Positions 16,981 to 24,806 of a DNA stretch of 35,861 bases are shown piece after piece. The DNA comes from an uncultured Erysipelotrichaceae bacterium (GTDB lineage: Bacteria > Bacillota_I > Bacilli_A > Erysipelotrichales > Erysipelotrichaceae). The translations under genes and the position numbers were made by a program. The stretch's first letter is position 1; the number at the start of each line of letters is the position of its first letter. The stretch spans positions 1 to 35,861 of the forward strand of contig CAMCSA010000022.1 of the NCBI GenBank assembly GCA_945877405.1. The letters are read 5' to 3'. The notes beneath the pieces were generated by a model, which worked only from the letters and a program-made list of their open reading frames with translations, did no database searches and was not told the origin of the DNA.

Positions 16981-18446
16981 GGTTTGAACTCAAAAAAGTA
17001 TTCAGAGAAAATGGCGGACTGCTGAATTCACTCCGTGGTTTTTCTTTGACCGCTGTCATTACGGAAGGTCCGATGATCTTGACGATGGTCATGTTGTGGG
17101 GAAACAGAATGCTGCTGAAGATGAACCATGGAACATTCAGGCAGGAAGAAATCTATCTGTTTTCCATTACCTATGTCATGATCTTTTCGCTGATTCTTTC
17201 CAATTCCGTACTGATGTTTGTGGACAGATTCATATCCGACTGCATCTATCAGAAAAAGATAGACAGCATACTGCCATCCTTCTTTGGGATCATACTTGTA
17301 CTGAATCTGATCGGTGTTCCTGTATCCTTGCTGTATCTTTCAACCATACCAATGTCAGTTGTATGGAAAGCTGCTGTTCTGACATGTTTTTCCACAATGC
17401 TTATCATATGGGTACAGATGGCATATCTTTCTGCCATTCACCAGTACAGTTATGAGCTGCTTGGATTCTTTGCGGGAAGTATTGTATCTCTTGGGGGATC
17501 ATTGATTCTGGTGAGACTTGGTGTGGATGGGCTGTTATCTGTTACATGTGGTACAGCGTGTGGCTTTCTTGTCATGTTATGCATGTTCATGACAGAACTG
17601 ATTGCCTTTTTTCCGCTTGAAAACTTTGATATTCTTTGTTTTCTGCCATCGCTGGATCATTATCGGATTCTGATTGTGATCGGTATTCTGATGGCGCTAG
17701 GCTTGTATGGGCATAACTTTGTGTTCTGGCTGTCTGAATATGCAGACCATGTATTTCAAACCGGTGTATTCTGTACCAGATATGATGTACCGACCTTTTT
17801 TGCAACACTGACAATCATTCCATTGCTTGTGCGGTTTGTTGTGTCTTTGGAAACATCATTTTCCGTCAAGAATAAGGCATATTTTTATACGATTCTTGCT
17901 GGAGGCAGGTTTGATGATATCATGGCGGCAAAAAAAGACCTGATCAATACGCTGTATCGTGAGCTGGTAAGAACGATGGAATCACAGCTTGTCTTTACAC
18001 TTCTTGCGGTCATCTTTCTCGGGAATGTTCTTTCTTCCAGTGGCCTGGATGAAGCAATGCTTGGAATCTTCCGCACTCTGTGCTTTGGCTACTGTATCTA
18101 TGGAATGGTCAAGTCAATGACAATCATTCTGCTTTATTTTGATGATCGCAAAGGGGCATGTGTCGCAGCAGCTCTATTTACGGGGACAACCATTACCTTC
18201 TCTTTGGTTACGCTGTTTCTGCCGGTATCGACATGGGGTGTGGGATTTCTGACAGGGAATGCAATTGCGTTTGTCTGGCTGATGATCCGCATCCGGTATA
18301 TGATGGAACATCTGGAATACAAGGTGTTCTGCCAGCAACCGTTATTTGTTGATGATCATATCGGCACATTTGAAAAACTGAAGAAAAGGATTGACAGAAA
18401 GGAAGAGGAATATCGCAGCAGGAGGAAAACCCATGAGAAAAGATAA
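16968..18446 (+). CDS. pelG: PelG polytopic membrane protein (Pel export)
   Basis: 492 residues beginning MAGVGFELKKVFRENGG, the conserved PelG start, with about twelve hydrophobic segments (e.g. SLTAVITEGPMILTMVMLWG, IDSILPSFFGIILVLNLIGV, LLAVIFLGNVLSSSGLD). PelG belongs to the MOP-type flippase-related family and forms the inner-membrane polymer transporter with PelD, PelE and PelF. The C-terminus is a short basic tail that overlaps the cotH-like start by 14 bases. Overlap at both ends argues for strict co-expression. Confidence 0.92.
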   Translation: MAGVGFELKKVFRENGGLLNSLRGFSLTAVITEGPMILTMVMLWGNRMLLKMNHGTFRQEEIYLFSITYVMIFSLILSNSVLMFVDRFISDCIYQKKIDSILPSFFGIILVLNLIGVPVSLLYLSTIPMSVVWKAAVLTCFSTMLIIWVQMAYLSAIHQYSYELLGFFAGSIVSLGGSLILVRLGVDGLLSVTCGTACGFLVMLCMFMTELIAFFPLENFDILCFLPSLDHYRILIVIGILMALGLYGHNFVFWLSEYADHVFQTGVFCTRYDVPTFFATLTIIPLLVRFVVSLETSFSVKNKAYFYTILAGGRFDDIMAAKKDLINTLYRELVRTMESQLVFTLLAVIFLGNVLSSSGLDEAMLGIFRTLCFGYCIYGMVKSMTIILLYFDDRKGACVAAALFTGTTITFSLVTLFLPVSTWGVGFLTGNAIAFVWLMIRIRYMMEHLEYKVFCQQPLFVDDHIGTFEKLKKRIDRKEEEYRSRRKTHEKR

Positions 18447-20157
18447 TCGCACGTTATATATCGGATTCATACTTGTTCTTGTTGTGACGGTAGGGCTTTC
18501 GATTGTCCGTTATGACATGATGCATCATCAGGATGAACAGGGAACCATACAGCAGGTTACAGTCAATAAAGAGAACTCATCGGAAGGTGATATGAAAGAG
18601 GATACATCTGTTTATGATCAGGATGACCCAGGCAGTGTAGTCTGCTTCTATGTGACTGTCAGAAGGGGTGATAAAGGAAGTGATACGGATCACAGCTTTG
18701 CGGATGTGAATAACGTTGTGAGATTTGTTAATGATACACATGTTGCCCAGGATGTATATGCAAGGGCACTTGTGCAGGTTGGAGACGAAAGTGGACCTGT
18801 TATGGGGATGCTTGGTTATGGCACAACGGAAACCAATGCGCGTATCCGCATCCGAGGTAATTCTTCGTCCGTCAGACCTCAGAAATCATACAAGCTGGAT
18901 CTGGATGATGAGGCAGGTCTTTGGAGAGGACAGAGTAATATTGCACTGAATAAAAGTGTTTTTGATGTGACGAGAATCAAAAACAAGATGTACTTTGATC
19001 TTCTGAAAAATGTACCGGATGTACCATCCATCCGGACACAGTTTGTACATCTTTATATTAAGGATGAGACGTCAGGTTCTGAAACATTTCAGGATTATGG
19101 ATTCTATACACAGGCGGAAGTACCATCGAAAAAATACCTGTCCAACCATGGATTTGATCCAAATGGATATCTGTATAAGGCAATCAGTTTCAATTTTGAA
19201 ATGTCGGATGAACTGAAAACGGTGGATGATCCATCCTATGATCAGGCTGCATTTGAAACAGTGCTCAGCTGCAAAGGCAGAGAAGACCATACAAAGATTT
19301 TGAATCTGATCGAAATGATCAATGACCGTTCCATGGATATCAACGATATCATTGGGACCTATATTGATCGGGACAATTATATTACATGGCTTGCCTACAA
19401 TATTTTGATGGCAAACATTGATACGACCATGCAGAACTTCTATCTGTACAGTCCACTCAACAGTGATAAATGGTATTTCATACCATGGGATGGAGATAAT
19501 ATGCTGCATGTGAAGGAAGATGAGATGGAAGGATTGACGTCTGCCTATGGCTCATACCAGCATGGAATATCCAACTACTGGGGTATCATCCTCCATCAGC
19601 GGTTTCTGAAAGTGGATTCCAATCGGAAAGAACTGGAAGAAAAGGTGGATGAGCTGTACCAGACAATCAATCCGCAAAGTGTACAGGCAATGGTGGATGC
19701 ATACAATCAGACGGTGGAGCCGTATGTCCTTTCCAATCCTGACTATTATTATCTTGGTCATACAAAGCAGGAGCGTGATCAGATTGTAAACGGCCTTGGA
19801 AAGGAAGTAGAAGATTCGTATCTGGCGTTCAAAGCAAGTCTGCATGAACTGATGCCGATGTATGAAACTGCCAGAGATAATGGAAATGGAAATGTGACAC
19901 TGCTATGGACAGAAGCCTATGATTTTGACAATCAGGATGTCAGCTATCACGTTACCGTATCAGAGTATCCAGATATGAGGAATCCGATCATCGATCAGGA
20001 TGAAGCGCTGACACAGATTGATGTTCAGCTGCCAGTGGGCACATATTATCTGCGTGTGACAGCCTGTACTTCAGATGGCAGAAACAGTGAAGCAATGGAT
20101 AAAATCAATGTCAATGATGTGTATTATCCAGGGGTCATCCGCTTTGAGGTAAAATGA
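18433..20157 (+). CDS. CotH-family kinase-like protein, membrane-anchored
   Basis: 574 residues from the ATG at 18433, chosen because AGGAGG lies seven bases upstream inside pelG; an upstream in-frame ATG at 18391 lacks one. One N-terminal membrane helix (LYIGFILVLVVTVGLSIV) places the rest outside. The CotH kinase domain is recognised by RIRIRGNSSSVRPQKSYKLDL, GYLYKA, NYITWLAYNILMANIDTT and the Asp-containing YFIPWDGDNM that corresponds to the metal-binding WDxD motif. A C-terminal fibronectin-III-like beta domain (~485-570) follows. CotH kinases phosphorylate spore-coat proteins in Bacillus; here, with Pel genes, an extracellular matrix protein or polymer is a possible target (inference). 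Confidence 0.85.
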   Translation: MRKDNRTLYIGFILVLVVTVGLSIVRYDMMHHQDEQGTIQQVTVNKENSSEGDMKEDTSVYDQDDPGSVVCFYVTVRRGDKGSDTDHSFADVNNVVRFVNDTHVAQDVYARALVQVGDESGPVMGMLGYGTTETNARIRIRGNSSSVRPQKSYKLDLDDEAGLWRGQSNIALNKSVFDVTRIKNKMYFDLLKNVPDVPSIRTQFVHLYIKDETSGSETFQDYGFYTQAEVPSKKYLSNHGFDPNGYLYKAISFNFEMSDELKTVDDPSYDQAAFETVLSCKGREDHTKILNLIEMINDRSMDINDIIGTYIDRDNYITWLAYNILMANIDTTMQNFYLYSPLNSDKWYFIPWDGDNMLHVKEDEMEGLTSAYGSYQHGISNYWGIILHQRFLKVDSNRKELEEKVDELYQTINPQSVQAMVDAYNQTVEPYVLSNPDYYYLGHTKQERDQIVNGLGKEVEDSYLAFKASLHELMPMYETARDNGNGNVTLLWTEAYDFDNQDVSYHVTVSEYPDMRNPIIDQDEALTQIDVQLPVGTYYLRVTACTSDGRNSEAMDKINVNDVYYPGVIRFEVK

Positions 20158-20158
20158 T

Positions 20159-20845
20159 ATGTACCGTCATGAACTGAAATTTCTGATTACCAATGTGGAT
20201 AAAACAGAACTGCGTAATATACTGCAGCATTTCTGCCATCATGACAGACATGCCATTGATGGATTCTATTCCATTTCATCTCTGTATTTTGATGATATTT
20301 ATCACACAGCATATCAGGAAAAGCTGGATGGTGTGGAAATCAGAAAGAAATACAGAATCAGGATCTATAACTGCAGTGATTCTGTCATATCACTGGAATG
20401 CAAGTATAAAAACGGGCAGTATATTCACAAGGAATCTGTCAGGCTGACACGTGATGAGTATGACAGCATTCTGGAAGGAAACGTCTCATTTCTGCTTGAA
20501 AAGAAAGAACCTCTGGCGAAGGAATTCTATGTGGATTATAAAACAGCACTGTTACGGCCATGTGTCAATGTGGTATATGAACGTGAACCGTTCATATATG
20601 ATGCAGGAACTGTACGGATCACCTTTGATGAAAACATACGTGCTGCCAGATGTACAGATGATCTGTTTGATCCATCTGCACCATCCTGGGCAGTTTTGCC
20701 ACCAGGACAGCTTGTTCTGGAAGTGAAGTTTACCGGACTGTTACCGGAAAGAATTCGAAGAATCTTTCTGAAGTATGGATATGTACAGAGCCAGGCATCC
20801 AAATTCTGTATGTGTCTTGAGAAGATCAATGGTCTGTTGCGATAA
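20159..20845 (+). CDS. VTC-domain polyphosphate-polymerase-like protein
   Basis: 228 residues covering a single VTC domain. Residues lining the polymerase tunnel of the yeast Vtc4 family appear present: YRHELKFLI (Glu5, Lys7), RIRIY (Arg66, Arg68), LECKYK (Glu80, Lys82), Lys91, VRITFDENIRA (Arg153) and VLEVKFTG (Glu188, Lys190). No membrane helix, so cytosolic, unlike the eukaryotic Vtc complex. Starts one base after the CotH-like stop codon. It is followed directly by the DUF4956 membrane gene, which may supply a membrane channel. Polyphosphate or another phosphate polymer as product is inferred from family only. Confidence 0.85.
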   Translation: MYRHELKFLITNVDKTELRNILQHFCHHDRHAIDGFYSISSLYFDDIYHTAYQEKLDGVEIRKKYRIRIYNCSDSVISLECKYKNGQYIHKESVRLTRDEYDSILEGNVSFLLEKKEPLAKEFYVDYKTALLRPCVNVVYEREPFIYDAGTVRITFDENIRAARCTDDLFDPSAPSWAVLPPGQLVLEVKFTGLLPERIRRIFLKYGYVQSQASKFCMCLEKINGLLR

Positions 20846-20857
20846 GGAGGAATTGAA

Positions 20858-21547
20858 ATGATTTACTATGATACAATCACATTTACGGATATTTTCAAAA
20901 AGTCCATTCTGAAGCTGATGCCGGAAGCAATTGATCCGCTGGTTCTGTTTCTGACCATCGCAATCGCATTTCTTGTCGGACTTGGTATCTTCTTTGTCTA
21001 TCGCAAAAACTTTCTTGGTGTGGTATATGACCATTCCTTCAATATTTCTCTTGTGATCATGACAATGCTGACAGCGGTGATTATTGTGACGATCAGTACC
21101 AATATTACGTTGTCGCTTGGTATGGTCGGTGCACTTTCCATCGTCAGATATCGAACGGCTGTAAAGAATCCTTTGGATCTGATGTTCATGTTCTGGGCGA
21201 TCGCATCCGGTATCGCAATCGGTGCACAGTTCTACTACATTGCTGTAATTACTCTGTTTCTTGTGGCACTGGCATTATCTGCACTGCGGCGTATCCGCAA
21301 TGATGATCATCTGTATCTGCTGATCATCAACTATGATGCGGATTCAGATCTTGAGGAAAACATTCTGCGCCAGCTGGAGAAACGCAGACCGAAGCTCCGC
21401 TCCAAAATTGTGAAAAAAGGAATGTGCGAGCTGACACTGGAAGTGTATCTGAAAACAGAAAATATAAATCTGACATCCGAAATCTCTGCATTAAACGGTG
21501 TAAAGGATGTGACTCTTGTGCAGTATCGCGGATCTTATGAAATCTGA
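20858..21547 (+). CDS. DUF4956 membrane protein
   Basis: 229 residues with about four membrane helices between residues 25 and 145 (PLVLFLTIAIAFLVGLGIFF, ISLVIMTMLTAVIIVTIS, the conserved LGMVGALSIVRYRTAVKNP loop, and IAVITLFLVALALSAL), followed by a soluble C-terminal alpha/beta region ending LNGVKDVTLVQYRGS. The SIVRYRTAVKNPLDLMFMFWAI stretch is the hallmark of DUF4956. AAGGAGG precedes the start. The family regularly sits beside VTC and CotH genes, which suggests a joint function, still unknown. Last gene of the operon; no terminator is visible before tRNA-Asn. Confidence 0.88.
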   Translation: MIYYDTITFTDIFKKSILKLMPEAIDPLVLFLTIAIAFLVGLGIFFVYRKNFLGVVYDHSFNISLVIMTMLTAVIIVTISTNITLSLGMVGALSIVRYRTAVKNPLDLMFMFWAIASGIAIGAQFYYIAVITLFLVALALSALRRIRNDDHLYLLIINYDADSDLEENILRQLEKRRPKLRSKIVKKGMCELTLEVYLKTENINLTSEISALNGVKDVTLVQYRGSYEI

Positions 21548-21562
21548 TTTTTGAAAAAACAC

Positions 21563-21591
21563 TTGCAAGGGCAGGACAACAGTGGTATTAT
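21563..21591 (+). promoter_or_regulatory. Promoter of the first tRNA-Asn
   Basis: TTGCAA, a 17-base spacer and TATTAT, ending nine bases before the mature tRNA start. Confidence 0.7.
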
Positions 21592-21600
21592 CCTGTTGTT

Positions 21601-21676
21601 GCCTTAATAGCTCAGTCGGTAGAGCACTTGGCTGTTAACCAGGGTGTCACAGGTTCGAGTCCTGTTTAAGGCGCCA
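21601..21676 (+). tRNA. tRNA-Asn (anticodon GTT), copy 1, CCA encoded
   Basis: A full cloverleaf folds: acceptor GCCTTAA/TTAAGGC, D stem GCTC/GAGC, anticodon stem CTTGG/CCAGG (one G-U) around CTGTTAA, T stem ACAGG/CCTGT around TTCGAGT, discriminator G then CCA. Identical over all 76 bases to the copy at 24927. Confidence 0.97.
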
Positions 21677-21680
21677 TATC

Positions 21681-21707
21681 AACCACATCTGATGATGTGG
21701 TTTTTTT
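21681..21707 (+). terminator. Terminator after tRNA-Asn copy 1
   Basis: AACCACATC-TGAT-GATGTGGTT forms a perfect 9-bp stem running into seven T. It may also end transcription of the Pel operon, which has no terminator of its own. Confidence 0.9.
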
Positions 21708-21723
21708 GTGCTATTATGGAATC

Positions 21724-22178
21724 ATGAGAGATGTGTTTTATATCAACAACCGCAGAACGGTTTCACTGGAAATGATGGCAGATCATTGTGAAACAAATGA
21801 TGATTTTGAAAAGATGGTTTCTGAGGAACTGCTGGATGAAGGATGTCCGATCGGAATGTATCAGAGCTGTTATGGAAATATGATAAGGCAGCTGCAGCTG
21901 TTTCTCTTGAAGCGGGTCTTGCCAGATCCTACGTCGGCAATATCATCAACGGAAAAAAGAACAATCCTGGAAGAGATGCACTGATCAGTATATGCCTTGC
22001 GATCGGAACGGATCTTTGCGAAGTACAGTATCTGTTGCGCTATGGTGGTCAGGCACCATTATATGTACGGCGAAAAAGAGATGTTGTGATCTGGTTTGGT
22101 TTCAGAAAGAAAAGGACGCTTATGCAGGTGGATGAAGATCTGTACAATCATGGATTCAGAACATTGACGAAACAGTGA
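21724..22178 (+). pseudogene. Frameshifted XRE-family helix-turn-helix regulator
   Basis: Two frames join into one protein of a familiar HTH family. The first, from the ATG at 21724, gives a ~40-residue N-terminal arm (MRDVFYINNRRTVSLEMM... to EELLDEG). The second, open from 21840 with an ATG at 21843, gives the HTH (LARSYVGNIINGKKNNPGRD) and the family's conserved tail (LYVRRKRDVVIWFGF and YNHGFRTL). Loss of one base near 21840-21850 explains the switch. A TGA in the second frame at 21837 rules out one long frame. Alternatives are separate translation of the 111-residue second frame, or a sequencing error. The first ATG has no ribosome binding site but an extended -10 (TGCTATTAT) ends six bases before it. 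Confidence 0.6.
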
Positions 22179-22180
22179 AA

Positions 22181-22197
22181 TGCTACTGGCAGTAGCA
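22181..22197. promoter_or_regulatory. 17-bp perfect palindrome, candidate operator
   Basis: TGCTACTG-G-CAGTAGCA is perfectly symmetric around one base. It sits between the broken HTH gene and the 257-residue gene, 54 bases before the latter's start, with no T-run behind it, so an operator is likelier than a terminator. Confidence 0.45.
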
Positions 22198-22250
22198 CAT
22201 GGAGATGGTTTTGCCTGTCATACTTTCATCATACACAGGAGGTATGAAGT

Positions 22251-23024
22251 ATGTTTGGTAAAAAAGATCTGAGAAGTTGTGATGTTGTCGTACTGAGAGA
22301 TGGTTGGCTCGGCATTGTTGTAGAGAGTAGAAACGAGCTTGTTATCGTATATCAGACTGGTGGATTTGACACACTGGATGAGTTTGATGATGATCTTCTG
22401 AATGCAACGCATTTTGAAGATGAAAAACAGTTTGACATCATGGCTGTATACAGAAGCCCTGGTGTCGGAAATGGCTTTGAACTGTATTATGAAGAGGAAA
22501 TGGTATTCTGCAGGGATGAAACATGGGAAGATCCGAATATCCCGATTCTGGAAGAAAAGCACAGAAAGGAAAGAGAAATATACGATGTACAGCGTGCTGC
22601 AAAGTATGCCGCTATGCCAAAGGTGGAAAAGCCGAAGCAGGATGTGATTCATGTCATGGCTCAGGCATTTTATGGAAATCGTGTAATTACCATGGTGGAT
22701 GCGAAGGATGTTGATCGGCTGATCCATGGCGATCTAACGTATATGGATATGAAAGTAGACAGAAAGACGATCCATATACCTGATCATGAAAATCTTGTAA
22801 TTCTGTATGATGCAGGAGAAGAAAAAAGACTGCGGGGGAGATTTGCAAAGCTGATGAAGGAACGTGTGACAGAATCAGGTGGACCAAAGCCATTATGTGT
22901 GATTCCGCAATATGATGTGCAGATTTACAGCAGACCGCTTGCCTGCAGAATGGATGAAAACGGAAAACTGCTGAGTATTGAAGAAGAGGATATTGAAATC
23001 ATCTGCAGATATTTTGTGGAATGA
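22251..23024 (+). CDS. Unrecognised 257-residue acidic protein
   Basis: I do not recognise a family. GGAGG lies eight bases before the start. Residues ~10-45 (CDVVVLRDGWLGIVVESRNELVIVYQTGG) look like a small beta-barrel module as in some phage and mobile-element proteins. A charged helical linker (~105-125) joins a second alpha/beta half. No signal peptide or membrane helix, so cytosolic. The last 21 codons and stop are duplicated at 24807-24874 with three mismatches, suggesting the 3' end served as an insertion site. A strong terminator follows at 23086. Confidence 0.7.
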   Translation: MFGKKDLRSCDVVVLRDGWLGIVVESRNELVIVYQTGGFDTLDEFDDDLLNATHFEDEKQFDIMAVYRSPGVGNGFELYYEEEMVFCRDETWEDPNIPILEEKHRKEREIYDVQRAAKYAAMPKVEKPKQDVIHVMAQAFYGNRVITMVDAKDVDRLIHGDLTYMDMKVDRKTIHIPDHENLVILYDAGEEKRLRGRFAKLMKERVTESGGPKPLCVIPQYDVQIYSRPLACRMDENGKLLSIEEEDIEIICRYFVE

Positions 23025-23028
23025 TTTT
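22961..23028 (+). repeat. 68-bp direct repeat, left copy
   Basis: Covers the last 21 codons, stop and TTTT of the 257-residue gene. Matches 24807-24874 at 65 of 68 positions; mismatches are at 22963, 22977 and 23021. Two of the three fall at third codon positions or change Ile to Val. Confidence 0.92.
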
Positions 23029-23085
23029 CACGATAATCAGATAAACAACGAATTGTATGAGCACACATTAATGAATCAGTTTTAT

Positions 23086-23126
23086 AAAAGTTTTCAAAAT
23101 AACTTTGGGTTTTGAAAACTTTTTTA
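23086..23126 (+). terminator. Long-stem terminator after the 257-residue gene
   Basis: AAAAGTTTTCAAAA and TTTTGAAAACTTTT form a perfect 14-bp stem with a 10-base loop and a T-run. It lies just inside the candidate element and would insulate its genes from upstream transcription. Confidence 0.88.
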
Positions 23127-23200
23127 TTGATGAAATATCTCATAATATTATCTGATTCAGAAATGCAACAGTCTTTATTTATCGTATGGTTGCTGCATGA

Positions 23201-23255
23201 TATAATAACCGTAAACACGGATATTAAAATCATTATATACGGATAAATATACGGA
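23201..23255 (+). promoter_or_regulatory. Promoter and repeated ACGGATA boxes upstream of the XRE gene
   Basis: TATAAT at 23201-23206 is followed by ACGGATA at 23217 and 23239 and ACGGA at 23251. Direct repeats between promoter and start codon suggest autoregulation by the encoded XRE protein. Confidence 0.35.
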
Positions 23256-23274
23256 AAGGATGAAGGAGAAAATC

Positions 23275-23661
23275 ATGATTATCAGTGAGCGGATATTTTA
23301 TGTGATGGAGCAGAAGAATATAACGCAGTTAGAACTCTCGAGAAGAACCGGAATAGCAACGAGTAACATCAGCGACTGGAAAAAGAAAAAGACGAATCCG
23401 AAAACAGATTGCCTGCTGTCCATATGTGATGCATTAGATATCACTCCTGAACAGCTTTTAACAGGGAAAGGAATTGATCCGGAATACAAAGATACAGATA
23501 TAAATTATGAAGTCACCAGAGCGGATATCAGAATGTTAAAACAAATACACAGTCTGGGTGATGAGCAGTATAAAAGACTGATGGCGTATATAAAGGCTTT
23601 ACAGAAGTTGGAACAGTTGGAGAGCTTTATGGAAAATCCAAAAGAAACAACATCTCTTTAG
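23275..23661 (+). CDS. XRE-family transcriptional regulator
   Basis: About 128 residues. The N-terminal HTH is clear: ITQLELSRRTGIATSNISDWKK followed by PKTDCLLSICDALDITPEQLL. The C-terminal ~60 residues are helical (DIRMLKQIHSLGDEQYKRLMAYIKALQKLE), probably for dimerisation. Start at 23275 is chosen because AAGGAG sits seven bases upstream; the in-frame ATG at 23260 would overlap that site. It precedes the ORF6N gene by 110 bases on the same strand and is the likely controller of that gene and itself, as in phage- or toxin-like pairs. Confidence 0.88.
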   Translation: MIISERIFYVMEQKNITQLELSRRTGIATSNISDWKKKKTNPKTDCLLSICDALDITPEQLLTGKGIDPEYKDTDINYEVTRADIRMLKQIHSLGDEQYKRLMAYIKALQKLEQLESFMENPKETTSL

Positions 23662-23771
23662 CCTGCGTTTACATTCTGGAAGAAAAAGGAATTGAACCTT
23701 GAAACAAGATCTTTGAATTTGCAATTTATGATATCAGGAGAAGTAATAGAAATAACAATCTGGAGGGGCGA

Positions 23772-24806
23772 ATGGGTGAGTTTGTGGGAAGCAGGGGAGA
23801 AACAAAAGAATTGATTACTACAGATAATATTCGCAGTAAAGTATATATCATTCGTGGACAGCAGGTTATGCTTGATAAAGATCTGGCAGAGATTTATGGG
23901 TATGAAGTCAAACGATTGAATGAGCAAGTAAAGCGAAATATCAGTAGATTCCCAGAGGATTTCATGTTTCAGCTGAATAAAGAGGAAATACCGGAGAGAT
24001 TTTCAAAGTCGCAATTTGCGACTTTGAACGAAAAGAATAATAAACAGGGATCGAACGTGAAAAAGATGCCTTTTGCGTTTACAGAACAAGGAATCTATAT
24101 GTTGGCGACAGTACTTCGTGGAAAAATGGCGGAACAGCAAAGTATTTTCATAATGCGAGCCTTTAGAGAAATGCGGCATTATATTGAACAGAATAGGCAA
24201 TTTGTAACAAAAACGGAAATGGAGTTACTCTCAGCTAAGGTAGTTGAAATATCAGCAAAGACTTCTGGGTTAATAGATCAACAGAAGCATACAGACCAAA
24301 AAATGGATTTACTTCAAAAAAATATTGAGCAGCTAAGTGATAATTTTATTTCGGAAAAAGATGCCAGGAATTTTGTGATTTATAAAGGGCAGAAGTTCGA
24401 GGCTGACATTGCTTACATTGAAATTTATCAACAGGCAAAAAAATCCATTTATGTTGTGGATGATTATCTGAACGCAAAGTCGTTACAGCATCTTTCTCAG
24501 AAGGGTGATGGGGTGGAAGTTGTTTTATTCACAGAAAATGGAAAAGGCAGGAAGGGATTTCTTACACATTCTGTAGTTACAGATTTTCAGAATGAATATC
24601 CATCTCTTCGGATTAAACCAAATCCCGAGTGCCATGACAGGTTAATTGTACTGGATTATGGTGAGGAAACAGAACGGGTATATCACTGCGGAGCATCTAG
24701 TAAGGATGCAGGAAAAAAGCTTTGCGCAATTAATCAGATTTCAGAAAATGCAATGATACACCCGGTAATCGATCGATTACTTTTGTTGCCGGATAAACAG
24801 ATATAA
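23772..24806 (+). CDS. ORF6N-domain DNA-binding protein with C-terminal PLD-like domain
   Basis: 344 residues. Residues ~18-110 are an ORF6N domain as in phage antirepressors (GQQVMLDKDLAEIYGYEVKR, RFPEDFMFQL, PFAFTEQGIYMLATVL). A coiled-coil-like stretch (~140-200) links to a C-terminal domain (~205-340) with a phospholipase-D-like fold signature: the key motif reads HDRLIVLD, so the usual HxK is HxR, followed by YHCGASSKDAGKK. Nuclease activity is therefore uncertain. GGAGG sits five bases before the start. The stop codon abuts the right 68-bp repeat. Such proteins occur in prophages and accessory islands; antirepressor, regulator or defence roles are all possible. Confidence 0.85.
   Translation: MGEFVGSRGETKELITTDNIRSKVYIIRGQQVMLDKDLAEIYGYEVKRLNEQVKRNISRFPEDFMFQLNKEEIPERFSKSQFATLNEKNNKQGSNVKKMPFAFTEQGIYMLATVLRGKMAEQQSIFIMRAFREMRHYIEQNRQFVTKTEMELLSAKVVEISAKTSGLIDQQKHTDQKMDLLQKNIEQLSDNFISEKDARNFVIYKGQKFEADIAYIEIYQQAKKSIYVVDDYLNAKSLQHLSQKGDGVEVVLFTENGKGRKGFLTHSVVTDFQNEYPSLRIKPNPECHDRLIVLDYGEETERVYHCGASSKDAGKKLCAINQISENAMIHPVIDRLLLLPDKQI

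Noticed and set aside
16968-18446. PelG as a general O-antigen/MurJ-type flippase
   Set aside because: The N-terminus MAGVGFELKKVF and the position directly after pelF are specific to PelG.
23029-24806. Classical toxin-antitoxin pair or complete prophage
   Set aside because: No integrase, phage structural gene or recognised toxin; only the XRE regulator and the ORF6N/PLD protein can be supported.
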